Assembly (NCBI RefSeq): GCF_009665255.1
Contig: NZ_CP035687.1
Location: 930,001-994,000 of the forward strand
DNA from: Vibrio metoecus
Lineage (GTDB): Bacteria; Pseudomonadota; Gammaproteobacteria; Enterobacterales; Vibrionaceae
Reading direction: 5' to 3'
Length of the DNA stretch: 64,000 bases
The position numbers and the translations under genes were made by a program. The notes under the pieces are model-generated. The model ran no database searches. It was not told the origin of the DNA and worked only from the letters and a program-made list of their open reading frames with translations. Shown piece after piece: positions 34,910 through 43,361 of this stretch. Position 1 is the stretch's first letter; the number at the start of each line of letters is the position of its first letter.

Positions 34910-35827
34910 TCAAACCGCGCTAGAGAGCAGTTGCTGGCATAGCCAGCGGATTGCTCGATCATTCATGCTCGGTTTATTCCAAACGAGGCTGTAAGCGACT
35001 TTTCCATACTCGAAAGGTAATGATTTCTGAATTAATCCTTGAGCTTGCATGGCTTTATCTGCCCACATTTTTGAGCAAGTTAAAAGGAATTGGGTTTGAT
35101 GACATAAAATAGCTGCCGCACCAAAATCGGGGGTGGCGACCGCAATGCGTCGAGTTTCGTGTTGTTGAGTCAGATATTTTTCAAAGTAAGGATCGCTCAG
35201 CTCATTATCGAGAATACCGATATGTTTGTGGGCAAGGTAGTTTTCAACACTGAGCTCCTGATCGACCAGAGGATGCGTTGGGTGCATTAAACAGACCAGC
35301 TCATCGGATGCGATGACTTGCCAAACCAAATCTTGAGCGAAAGTTGGGGGCTGACTCAGATCGTGCGGTAAAAGAATGAAATCGATCAAACCGCTTTGTA
35401 AAGCATCAAAACCATAATGTTCTTTGGAGTGAATCGTCATCGACAGTTCCGATGAGCATTCTGCGAGTATGGCGGTGATTTTGGGCGCAAACAGTTCCAG
35501 AGTGCTTTCTCGCATCGCCAAGCGGTAGTGGCCTTGGTATTGAGTGGGATTAAACTCGCTGCAATGCAGTAATCCGTTCATGCTCGATAAAATCTGGTGC
35601 ACGGTAGGACCCATTTGCTGCACATAAGGCGTCGGGATGAGCTGATTACCATCACGGTAGAAAAGCTCATCATTGAGCAATTCGCGCAATTGGGCGAGAA
35701 CTTTACTGATACTGGATGGACTGACACAAAGTCGAGCGGCGGTTTGGGTAACACTGCGCGTATTAAGCATGACATGCAGCGCAGTGAGGTGTTTTAAGCT
35801 AAAGCGAGTGAGATGAATATAATCCAT
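34910..35827 (-). CDS. LysR-family transcriptional regulator
   Basis: A 305-residue regulator with N-terminal helix-turn-helix ('LTALHVMLNTRSVTQTAARL', 'SSISKVLAQLREL') and a ligand-binding domain. The start at 35827 ('MDYIHLTRFSLKHL') is chosen because upstream residues in the longer frame to 35884 look non-conserved; the ribosome site is weak for both. It lies downstream of acetoacetyl-CoA synthetase on the same strand with a 111-base gap and could regulate it; this is inference. Confidence 0.82.
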   Translation of the reverse strand: MDYIHLTRFSLKHLTALHVMLNTRSVTQTAARLCVSPSSISKVLAQLRELLNDELFYRDGNQLIPTPYVQQMGPTVHQILSSMNGLLHCSEFNPTQYQGHYRLAMRESTLELFAPKITAILAECSSELSMTIHSKEHYGFDALQSGLIDFILLPHDLSQPPTFAQDLVWQVIASDELVCLMHPTHPLVDQELSVENYLAHKHIGILDNELSDPYFEKYLTQQHETRRIAVATPDFGAAAILCHQTQFLLTCSKMWADKAMQAQGLIQKSLPFEYGKVAYSLVWNKPSMNDRAIRWLCQQLLSSAV

Positions 35828-35938
35828 AAAAAGCCAGTACAAAGAGTCACTTGGCCAAGAATACCACTGTGGCACGAAAAACAAACCGATAATTTTACTT
35901 AAGAAGTGCGGTACACATTGCTCGTTTTCATTTTTATT

Positions 35939-37906
35939 TTATGCCAAGAGTAAGTTTTCTATTTCACGCAATGCTTGTGGGTTAGCAATCGCACTGATGT
36001 TTTGAACCTGTTCACCATGACACACTTGCTTGACCGCCAATTCGACCAATTTACCGGATTTAGTGCGTGGGATTTCGCTGACCGCGTAAATGTGTGCAGG
36101 AACATGCCGTGGAGAACAACGCTCGCGCAAGAGAGTGCATATTTTCTGTTTGAGTGAATCATCCATATGCACATGATTGGTTAATTGAACGAAGAGAATT
36201 ACTTGTTCATCGCGCTCAACGCGCCGGCCAATGGCTATCGAGTCTAGAATTTCTGGTAGTGCATTCACCTGTTGGTAAATTTCAGCCGTGCCAATTCGAA
36301 CTCCTCCGGGATTGAGTACTGTGTCACTGCGCCCGAAAAAGACTACGCCTCCAGTGGCGGAAATTTCAATCTCATCACCGTGGTGCCAGACACCTGGAAA
36401 TTTATCCCAGTAGGCTTGTTGGTAGCGGCTTCCATCATCATGCCAAAATCCGATTGGTTGATTGGGAAAACTATTGCGACACACCAACTCGCCGCGTTCA
36501 GTGGTTATTGCGTTACCTTGAGTGTTGTATGCCACGACATCTAGCCCTAACCCAGCACTTTGACACTCTCCTCGATACACCGGAGACATAGGATTACCTA
36601 GCACAAAGCAGCCACAAATATCGGTGCCTCCAGCAATTGAAGCTAAATGCAGATCGGATTTGACATGCTCATACACATAATCAAATTGTTCGGGATAAAG
36701 CACAGATCCTGTTGAGCAAAGGGTTTTCAAATGGGGCAGTAAGTAAAAGTCACAAGGAGAGAATTGATTTTTCTGTAATGTTTCAAGGTACTTAGCTGAA
36801 GTGCCAAACAAGGTAATATTGGCTTCATCAGCGAGAGCCCACAGTGCGCCAGCTTGCGGGTAGAGTGGATGCCCATCATAAATCACTAAGGTGGCGCCAC
36901 TCGCCAGTGCAGAAACATGCCAATTCCACATCATCCAACCTGTGGTGGTGTAGTAGAACACCCGATCTTGCGGTTGAATATCACAATGCAACTGATGCTC
37001 TTTCAGGTGATTGAGTAATGTACCTCCAACGGAATGGGTAATGCATTTGGGTTTTCCGGTGGTACCTGATGAATAAAGTACAAATAAGGGATCATTAAAT
37101 CCGACACGGAGGTACTCAACGCCTTTAGGTTGATAACTGGCTAATAGAGATTGCCAATCAGAAAAACTGTCGTTGAAATCCGCGTTAAAACTGCGTTCTT
37201 GTAGGTACTCGATTTGGCACGTGTTCACTAAACTGGGCAGACCAGCAACAATTTGTGCATTGCGTTCTTGCATGTGGAAAGGTTTGCCATTGAAGGTGTA
37301 ACCATTACAGCAGAACAGAATTTTGGGTTGTACTTGACCAAAACGTTCAATCACGCTTTCCACTCCAAAATCAGGAGAGGTGGAAGTCCAGATCGCGCCT
37401 AAACTGGTTGTTGCCAACATTGCGATCACAGTTTCCGGTAAATGGGGGAGATAGCCTGCCACGACATCGCCTTGTCCGATGCCATTTTGAATTAGCCACT
37501 GTTGTACGACCGAAACGTGATCACAAAGTTGCTGCCAAGTCAGTTTTTTGGTGTGCCCATTTTCATTTTTGAACCAAATGGCTGTGCATTCAGGCGACTG
37601 AAAAGCGTATGACAACAAGTTTTCCGCATAGTTGAGTTGAGCCTGCGGAAACCAGATCGAATCACGAGCAGGGATCATCTCCTTACCAAAACGAGGTAAG
37701 CCTTCTCCAATAATGCAGTTTCCGCGATAACCGATCACATCGCAAAATTGCCATATTTCGAGCCAGAGTTTTCGTGTCTCGTTGATAGACCATGAATGCA
37801 AAGCGGGATAGCTGTGTATCGCTTCACCTTGCATATTCACATGCTCAATAAACTGCTGCAGGTTGGAAGCAGAAATACGTGCTTGGCTTGGTATCCAAAG
37901 TGGCAT
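35939..37906 (-). CDS. aacS: acetoacetyl-CoA synthetase
   Basis: A 655-residue acyl-CoA synthetase of the ANL superfamily, the normal length for acetoacetyl-CoA synthetase. The N-terminal domain has 'WQFCDVIGYRGNCIIGEGLPRFG' (in parts) characteristic of this family. The AMP-binding core is 'FVLYSSGTTGKPKCITHSVGG' (here 'YSSGTTGKPK'), followed by 'FYYTTTGWMMWNW' and 'FGRSDTVLNPGGVRIGTAEIY' (in parts 'GRSDTVLNPGGVR'). The C-terminal Lys motif is 'IPRTKSGKLVE'. It activates acetoacetate to acetoacetyl-CoA, feeding ketone bodies into central metabolism. GAGG precedes the ATG. Its divergent neighbour is phhA; phenylalanine/tyrosine breakdown yields acetoacetate, so the two are linked metabolically. 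Confidence 0.92.
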   Translation of the reverse strand: MPLWIPSQARISASNLQQFIEHVNMQGEAIHSYPALHSWSINETRKLWLEIWQFCDVIGYRGNCIIGEGLPRFGKEMIPARDSIWFPQAQLNYAENLLSYAFQSPECTAIWFKNENGHTKKLTWQQLCDHVSVVQQWLIQNGIGQGDVVAGYLPHLPETVIAMLATTSLGAIWTSTSPDFGVESVIERFGQVQPKILFCCNGYTFNGKPFHMQERNAQIVAGLPSLVNTCQIEYLQERSFNADFNDSFSDWQSLLASYQPKGVEYLRVGFNDPLFVLYSSGTTGKPKCITHSVGGTLLNHLKEHQLHCDIQPQDRVFYYTTTGWMMWNWHVSALASGATLVIYDGHPLYPQAGALWALADEANITLFGTSAKYLETLQKNQFSPCDFYLLPHLKTLCSTGSVLYPEQFDYVYEHVKSDLHLASIAGGTDICGCFVLGNPMSPVYRGECQSAGLGLDVVAYNTQGNAITTERGELVCRNSFPNQPIGFWHDDGSRYQQAYWDKFPGVWHHGDEIEISATGGVVFFGRSDTVLNPGGVRIGTAEIYQQVNALPEILDSIAIGRRVERDEQVILFVQLTNHVHMDDSLKQKICTLLRERCSPRHVPAHIYAVSEIPRTKSGKLVELAVKQVCHGEQVQNISAIANPQALREIENLLLA

Positions 37907-38032
37907 AGCTAACCTCTAATCTAAGAGTGAATGTGGCCTTATCACTGTGAACAAGTTTTGTTCTCGAATCATTGAAAGTCAACTAAGGGCGACATGAACA
38001 GGCTCATGAAAAATAACCAAAAAGCGCATGAT

Positions 38033-38050
38033 TGTAAAAATATTGTTACA
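38033..38050 (+). promoter_or_regulatory. TyrR-like box 1 upstream of phhA
   Basis: TGTAAAAATATTGTTACA matches the TyrR/PhhR operator TGTAAA-N6-TTTACA with one mismatch. It lies 91 bases before the phhA ATG. Confidence 0.7.
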
Positions 38051-38112
38051 AGTAAGATGTCGTGATTAACCGAAAGTGCATTGGCAGTAAGGGTGGAGCT
38101 AGGTAGGCTTAA

Positions 38113-38130
38113 TGTAACGATATTGTTATG
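38113..38130 (+). promoter_or_regulatory. TyrR-like box 2 upstream of phhA
   Basis: TGTAACGATATTGTTATG is a weaker version of the same pattern, with the same GATATT/AATATT-like core. It ends 10 bases before the phhA start and overlaps the ribosome-site region. Confidence 0.5.
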
Positions 38131-38140
38131 GAGTAGGGCG

Positions 38141-38934
38141 ATGAGTCACTATCACTCTAAACCCGTTGATGACCACGGTCATATTGATTGGGATAAGGAT
38201 GAACATGAGATCTGGCATGATTTGATTACCCGTCAACAGGCCGTAGTGAATACTAGAGCTTGCCAAGCCTACTTAGAAGGTTTGAGTATGCTCAACTTAC
38301 CGACCGATCGTTTACCTCAATTGCCAGAAATAAACCGAGTGCTGCAGCGCGAAACTGGATGGCAAGTTGAACCCGTTCCGGCCTTGATCAGCTTTGATCG
38401 CTTTTTCGCCCTACTGGCGGCTAAGAAATTTCCCGTTGCGACTTTCTTGCGTCGACGGGACGAGTTTGACTATTTGCAAGAGCCGGATTTTTTCCATGAG
38501 GTGTATGGTCATTGCGCTATGCTTACTCATCCGGATTTTGCCGTTTTTACCCAGATTTACGGCCAATTAGGGGCGGCGGCCAGCCCTAAAGAGCGTAGTT
38601 TTTTAGCTCGGCTATATTGGTTTACGGTGGAGTTTGGTCTTGTACAAGAACACAACCAAATCAAAATTTACGGCGGGGGATTTTGTCCTCACCGGGTGAA
38701 ACGGTTTACGCGTCAGAAAGCACAATCCCAAAACGTGAGCCGTTCGATATTATGCAAGTGCTACGTACGCCTTACCGCATCGACATCATGCAGCCAATTT
38801 ATTATGTGTTGCCTGACTTGAGTGAACTTTATCAATTCAGCCAACGCGATTTGATGGCGTTGGTGTGTCAAGCTATGCAAGACGGCTTACTCCCACCACT
38901 ATTTCAACCAAAGGAACAACAACATGCTGGATGA
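38141..38934 (+). pseudogene. phhA: phenylalanine 4-monooxygenase, interrupted by a frameshift
   Basis: The joined frames encode a complete bacterial phenylalanine hydroxylase of about 264 residues that would convert Phe to Tyr with tetrahydropterin and O2. Iron ligands are intact before the break: His119 and His124 in 'FHEVYGHCAML' and Glu164 in 'TVEFGL'. The frame is lost in 'KIYGGG' at five G (38675-38679); a sixth G restores 'YGGGILSSPGET', and the rest ('VYASESTIPKREPFD' to the stop at 38934) is in the next frame. GGAG precedes ATG 38141. The end overlaps phhB by 11 bases. If real, the shift removes the C-terminal third and the enzyme is probably inactive. Confidence 0.9.
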
Positions 38935-39262
38935 ATTACGTTGTGAAGCGTGCAGTGCAGACGCTATCGCTTTGGCACCAGAAGAACAGCAACAATTGCT
39001 TAGCGAACTTGATGGTTGGGCATTAATTCACCGTGACGGTGTAGCTCAATTAGAGAAGGTCTATCGCTTCAAAAATTTTAAACAAGCGTGGGCGTTTGCC
39101 AATCAGATTGCAGAATTAGCCGAGCAGGAATTTCACCATCCTGCGATTTTATTAGAGTGGGGGAAAGTGACCGTAACTTGGTGGAGTCATTCCATCAAAG
39201 GTTTGCATAAGAATGATTTTATTTGCGCAGCGAAAAGTGACGCTTGTTTACTGATCTTGTAA
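38924..39262 (+). CDS. phhB: pterin-4a-carbinolamine dehydratase
   Basis: A 112-residue enzyme that regenerates the pterin cofactor used by PhhA. The family active-site region is intact: 'EFHHPAILLEWGKVTVTWWSH' (in parts 'EFHHPAI' and 'VTVTWWSH'), with the paired His and the later His of 'SHSIKGLHKNDF'. It is translationally coupled to phhA (11-base overlap, AAGGAAC upstream) and closes the phhAB operon. The C-terminal tail 'KSDACLLIL' is slightly longer than usual. Confidence 0.92.
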   Translation: MLDELRCEACSADAIALAPEEQQQLLSELDGWALIHRDGVAQLEKVYRFKNFKQAWAFANQIAELAEQEFHHPAILLEWGKVTVTWWSHSIKGLHKNDFICAAKSDACLLIL

Positions 39263-39458
39263 GGAGTCAAGCTCGCCATGGTTTTTAGCTGCTGTGGGCG
39301 AATGAGTAGGGGATGATGTCACACATCCCATGTTTTTCATTTCGCGTTGTGCGCGGTGGAACCGCCCACGGCAGTGTGCAGTGCTGAGTCATTTGGGCAT
39401 GAATTGTTCTCGTAAGCATAAAGAGAAGAGAGATCATTTTGCCCAGTACATGATGAGG

Positions 39459-40859
39459 CTACTTGCCTAGAGTCGTTACAACCTCTATCGAGGGCTCACT
39501 GACCAGATTGTTAATCCAGCGTTTTGAGCTTATTCGCTGTGCAGTAAGTCCAATTTTGACCCACTCTTCAAGCCAAATCACCATTAACACCCAATGTAGT
39601 GGCCACCCCCAGACAATGCCTGTTAGATACGCGAGAGGAATGCCCACTGCCCATTGACCAAACAGATCAATAAAGATGCTGTAACGGATATCACCACCAC
39701 TTTTTAATACCCCGCCAATCCCGACCATGTTAAATACTTTAAACACCATGCCAAACGCCATCACAAGGCACACATGGAGCGCCAATTGATGGTTTTCTAA
39801 TGGACTATGGCTAATGACCCAAGCAAGTAGCGGTTTGGCAGCCATGCAGAGTAAAGCGAGCACTAAGGCTAAGCTGCAACTGGTGATGACATACCACCAT
39901 GCGGTGCTTTCTACGCGCTGATAGTTTTGTGCGCCTATTTCATTGCCTAAAATGATCGATGCTGCGACAGCAAAACCAAGGAAAGCGGAGATCAATACAC
40001 TTTCGACGGGAGCGAGCAGTGAAATGATCGCCAGCTCTGAAACCCCTAATTGCCCCACAATCACGTTGTAGACTAAAAGCCCGGCTGCCCAAGCGCTGTC
40101 ATGGATGAGCATGGGCCAAGCAATCTTAAAATAACGTTGACGATGACGGCGTTGTAAGCTCTCCCGCCAATGATGTTGGTTGGGCAGCAAGTGGGCATAA
40201 CGGCGTTTGACCAAGATGAACAATAGTGCGGTTTGGAATAAGCGCGACAACGTTGTTCCTAGGCCTGCGCCGAGTACCCCAAGTTCTGGAAATCCGAATA
40301 GACCGAAGATGAGTAAGGCATTGAGGATAGCGTTGACGATAATGGCAAAAATACTTACGCGCGTTGGGAGCTTTGCTTCCCCAATACTGCGTAATGCGCC
40401 TTCTAACGGCACCACTAACGCGGTACAAAATAAACTGATCCCCGTGACCCACAGGTAATCTGTTGCTTGTGAAACATAGTGTGGATCATCGGCGACGAGC
40501 GTTACGATACTTTCAGGCATCAAGCTGTACATCAATGCGAAAGGTAGTGTGAGCACGACCGCCATTATCCAAGATTGGGCAAGCGTGCGGCGAACGCCAT
40601 CCAAATTGCCCGCGCCAAAGTATTGAGATGCCAGCACACTGACTGCGCCACTGGCTCCGACAATCACGATCAAATTGAAGAAGAAAATGCGGTTACCAAC
40701 CCCTACCGCGGCAGTGGCAGATTCTCCCAACTGGCTGACCATGAAGATATCGACCACGCCTAATAGCGAAAACAACATGGACTGCATTGAGACAGGTAAG
40801 CCGATTTGGAGTAATTTTTGCCAAAATGGTCGGTCGAGTTGGCGAAAGTGGGCAATCAT
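39459..40859 (-). CDS. MATE-family multidrug/metabolite efflux transporter
   Basis: A 466-residue inner-membrane transporter with 12 predicted helices and the two-fold MatE repeat. The N-terminal 'FWQKLLQIGLPVSMQSMLFSL' (in parts) with conserved Pro and 'GVVDIFMVSQLGESATAAVGVGNRIFF' (in parts) identify the family; the second half repeats the pattern ('IAWPMLIHDSAWAAGLLVYN'). MATE proteins exchange Na+ or H+ for cationic drugs. The start at 40859 is set by AAGGAG nine bases upstream; a longer frame to 40970 is not supported. It is divergent from an AraC regulator gene, which may control it. Confidence 0.9.
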   Translation of the reverse strand: MIAHFRQLDRPFWQKLLQIGLPVSMQSMLFSLLGVVDIFMVSQLGESATAAVGVGNRIFFFNLIVIVGASGAVSVLASQYFGAGNLDGVRRTLAQSWIMAVVLTLPFALMYSLMPESIVTLVADDPHYVSQATDYLWVTGISLFCTALVVPLEGALRSIGEAKLPTRVSIFAIIVNAILNALLIFGLFGFPELGVLGAGLGTTLSRLFQTALLFILVKRRYAHLLPNQHHWRESLQRRHRQRYFKIAWPMLIHDSAWAAGLLVYNVIVGQLGVSELAIISLLAPVESVLISAFLGFAVAASIILGNEIGAQNYQRVESTAWWYVITSCSLALVLALLCMAAKPLLAWVISHSPLENHQLALHVCLVMAFGMVFKVFNMVGIGGVLKSGGDIRYSIFIDLFGQWAVGIPLAYLTGIVWGWPLHWVLMVIWLEEWVKIGLTAQRISSKRWINNLVSEPSIEVVTTLGK

Positions 40860-40955
40860 GTGATCTGACTCCTTGGAATGAATGTGAGTAGTGTAGATCT
40901 CTGTGCCATCGCAGTATTGTGTTAAAAACTCCAAAACTATTGCCAAAATCTCATC

Positions 40956-41801
40956 ATGCATGAAAAACAAGAGAGCTATCTGATCTCAGAGAAAACCCAA
41001 CATGAGGTTATCGATCAAGAACATGTGCTCAAGCTAGAGCAAAGTGGCGTAGTGCAATGTGGCATTGCGACTTGCCGCGAGTCCTTCAATGTTTATCGAA
41101 AATTGCCCAAGCAACATATGTTGTTGTTTACGATTCGTGGTAAAGGTTGGTTAAACACTCAAGGCCAACATTACCTGCTTGAACCGGGTTCAGTGATGGT
41201 GATTCCGGCAGGTGTGGAAAATGGTTTTGGCATTGAAGAGGAAAATTGGCAGTTAGCTTGGCTGTTTCTTTCTGCGCAACGAGAATGGCCAAATCATCTC
41301 GGTGAACAGATCCACTACGGATTCACGCCAGCAGCCGATGTGATGTACACCTGCATTCAAACCTTATTGCGAACCCAAATTTTGCCCGAAGACATCGGCC
41401 AGCCTGTTGCACAAAGAGCGGTTGAACAAATTGAACTGTTACTGGCAACACCGGGTGAACGACAGATGCCCCGCGCTCAAATTCGCCTCAATCGAATGTT
41501 TGAACGCGTGCAGAAACAGTTACACAAAGAGTGGCCGGTCAGTGCGATGGCGGCGCTTGTACCGTGTTCAGTGGCTCATCTGCATCGCCTCTGTTTACAG
41601 TATTTTGGGCATAGCCCTACCGCACATTTAACTCGGTTACGTATGGAATATGCTGCGCGTGAGTTAGCTCGGTCTGATTGGCCCATTCAACAAATTGGCG
41701 ACATGGTGGGGTATCCCAATGCCGCCAATTTTAGTTCCCGCTTTAAAGCTTGGAGCCGGATGACTCCGCGAGCGTATCGCTCACACCACTACAAAGATTG
41801 A
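40956..41801 (+). CDS. AraC-family transcriptional regulator with cupin-like N-terminus
   Basis: A 281-residue regulator. Residues ~40-130 are a cupin-like sensor ('LLFTIRGKGWLNTQGQHYLLEPGSVMVIPAG', in parts), and the C-terminal ~100 residues are two helix-turn-helix units ('SAMAALVPCSVAHLHRLC', 'IQQIGDMVGYPNAANFSSRFKAW', in parts). The final 'MTPRAYR' is typical. It is divergent from the MATE gene with a 96-base shared promoter region, which suggests control of that pump. Inducer unknown. Confidence 0.88.
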   Translation: MHEKQESYLISEKTQHEVIDQEHVLKLEQSGVVQCGIATCRESFNVYRKLPKQHMLLFTIRGKGWLNTQGQHYLLEPGSVMVIPAGVENGFGIEEENWQLAWLFLSAQREWPNHLGEQIHYGFTPAADVMYTCIQTLLRTQILPEDIGQPVAQRAVEQIELLLATPGERQMPRAQIRLNRMFERVQKQLHKEWPVSAMAALVPCSVAHLHRLCLQYFGHSPTAHLTRLRMEYAARELARSDWPIQQIGDMVGYPNAANFSSRFKAWSRMTPRAYRSHHYKD

Positions 41802-41839
41802 TGCTGTTTTAAGCCGTTGCAATGATTGAGTGTTGTCAC

Positions 41840-42739
41840 TTATTTCACTGCGGTGCAAAAACTCACATCGGCGTGATGGGTGACAGGATCATAATGGTGA
41901 TAAAGCTCAAAGCAGGGGCGCTGATCGGTTTCCAATCCTTGTTCCACCACCAGGCCCATGTGCTCATTCCAAAAGTGGCCATATTGGCTTTGGTCTGTCA
42001 CCTGGCGTCGACTCGTAAAATACTTGCCCCCTTCAAAATGGGTGTACTCGATCGATTTGCCAACCTCTATGCCTTCAGGCACCAAAAGAGCGATATCTGT
42101 GCGGCATTTTTCTGCGGGCGTTAGTTCTGGATTATCGTGATAGATAAAAATACAAGGGCACTGGGCAAAACCAGCAGGCCCCGCCCATTGATACAGTTTT
42201 TCAACTGCGGGTGGGTAATTTTGTCCATAAGGCCCGGTCACACGTACATACGCGAGACCACAGGGAGTGAAGGATTCGATCGTCATACTTTGTCTCCATT
42301 GCGTTGAATTGCTATCAGTATAGGCGGCAGCATTGGCTAACTCGTTTCCATTCTTGCGCAATGAGTGTCCAATCTTGCTGTTTCTCATCAGCTGACTGAA
42401 CGCTTCGATATCTTGGCATTCGCGAACTTGGCTTGCCGTAAGCCCAAAGTGCTGTTTGAAGGCTTTCGCAAAGGCTTGTGAGCTAGAAAAACCAAAATCC
42501 AGTGCGACTTCAGTAATCGAACGCTTGTGATAAAAAAGTACGCTGGCGGATTTTTCCATTTTAAGACGGCGCATAAAGTCGGCTAATGTCTCGCCAACCA
42601 CCGCTTTGAAAATTCGATGAAAATGATAAGGCGATAAATGAGCTTGTAGCGCGACTTCTTCGAGGTTAAAAGGCTGATCAAAATTCGCTTCTAGGTAACG
42701 CAATACGGGACGGAGCCGCTGCTGGTAGTCAGTTCTCAT
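41840..42739 (-). CDS. AraC-family regulator with GyrI-like effector domain
   Basis: A 299-residue protein. The N-terminal ~100 residues are an AraC/MarA-type DNA-binding domain ('NLEEVALQAHLSPYHFHRIF', 'ITEVALDFGFSSSQAFAKAF'). The C-terminal ~150 residues are a GyrI-like small-molecule-binding domain ('FTPCGLAYVRVTGPYG', 'CRTDIALLVPEGIEVG', 'EHMGLVVEQ'). This is the Rob/SbmC-type arrangement found in regulators of drug or stress responses. It converges with the upstream AraC gene across 38 bases and lies just downstream, on the same strand, of the Qrr RNA terminator. Confidence 0.9.
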   Translation of the reverse strand: MRTDYQQRLRPVLRYLEANFDQPFNLEEVALQAHLSPYHFHRIFKAVVGETLADFMRRLKMEKSASVLFYHKRSITEVALDFGFSSSQAFAKAFKQHFGLTASQVRECQDIEAFSQLMRNSKIGHSLRKNGNELANAAAYTDSNSTQWRQSMTIESFTPCGLAYVRVTGPYGQNYPPAVEKLYQWAGPAGFAQCPCIFIYHDNPELTPAEKCRTDIALLVPEGIEVGKSIEYTHFEGGKYFTSRRQVTDQSQYGHFWNEHMGLVVEQGLETDQRPCFELYHHYDPVTHHADVSFCTAVK

Positions 42740-42887
42740 TACTTTCGCCTCAATGAAGCCAACGGAGAGCTACACTTTACCGCGCGGGATCATAAGGTAA
42801 AGTTCAGGTTTGGAAAATGTGTTCAGTTTCTCAACTTGTCGCGATGTGATGCCGTAAATCGAGTTAGGGAAGGCGAAGCGCAGAAAG

Positions 42888-42993
42888 AAAAAAGCCAATC
42901 ACAAAAGGGTGATTGGCTGATAAAACAGTGTGAACAACTTCATTCACTAACAACGTCAGTTGGCTAGGTGACCCTCGGCTTAACTAAGGGTCA
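42888..42993 (-). ncRNA. qrr: Qrr quorum-regulatory small RNA
   Basis: A 106-nt RNA on the minus strand. It starts TGACCC and contains the invariant Qrr core: the 'AAGCCGAGGGTCA' loop followed by 'CCTAGCCAACTGACG' and 'TTGTTAGTGAATGA', which is the segment that pairs with luxR/hapR-type and other target mRNAs. It ends in the typical Qrr terminator, AGCCAATCAC/GTGATTGGCT, with six T. The -24/-12 promoter and LuxO sites upstream complete the diagnosis. Qrr RNAs act with Hfq and are made when phosphorylated LuxO is active at low cell density. The numbering (Qrr1-5) cannot be told here. Coordinates assume the conserved +1 T at 42993. Confidence 0.95.
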
Positions 42994-43003
42994 TAAGTAT
43001 AAG

Positions 43004-43020
43004 TGCACTATCCATGCCAA
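43004..43020 (-). promoter_or_regulatory. sigma-54 promoter of qrr
   Basis: TTGGCATGGATAGTGCA on the minus strand matches the RpoN -24/-12 consensus (TGGCA...TGCA), with GG near -25 and GC near -12 relative to the predicted start at 42993. Confidence 0.9.
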
Positions 43021-43092
43021 CTTTATATGCACTGATTTGTTCATGTTTCAATCCGTTTTTATGGCTAATTAGCCGACTACCTGTTCATCTGG

Positions 43093-43118
43093 TTGCATTC
43101 TGCGATTGCAAATTGCAA
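43093..43118. promoter_or_regulatory. two adjacent LuxO binding sites for qrr
   Basis: TTGCAAATTGCAA at 43106-43118 is a perfect palindromic match to the LuxO site TTGCA-W3-TGCAA. TTGCATTCTGCGA at 43093-43105 is a near match abutting it. They lie about 75-100 bases upstream of the sigma-54 promoter, the usual enhancer distance. A further TTGCAA half-site lies at 43123-43128 region. Confidence 0.85.
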
Positions 43119-43289
43119 AAGCTTGCAATCCGCTTCAAATCAGCATGATTTTATCAATCTCCATGGTCGTGAGAGTCTCGAATGAGATCTCAGGACGATC
43201 TAAAACCGCACATTATTGTTCCAGTTCAAATTAATTTTTTGTGAAATTTTTACTATGTTATTCTTTTTATCCCAATTTTTTCGAGTGTT

Positions 43290-43320
43290 TTGTTGAAAAT
43301 TGATTTTATCCTGCTAGGGT
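43290..43320 (+). promoter_or_regulatory. candidate promoter of the ectABC-ask operon
   Basis: TTGAAA at 43293-43298 and an extended -10, TGCTAGGGT at 43312-43320, lie 16 bases apart. The match is moderate. If correct, transcription starts near 43327 and the TTG start at 43338 would lose its ribosome site, favouring ATG 43362 for ectA. Confidence 0.4.
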
Positions 43321-43361
43321 AAAAAAGGAATTTTAATTTGAACACGAAGGATTTTATTGTA

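Noticed and set aside
34747..34962. A 71-residue minus-strand frame downstream of the LysR gene
   Set aside because: It crosses a perfect bidirectional terminator and overlaps the end of the LysR gene; no start signal.
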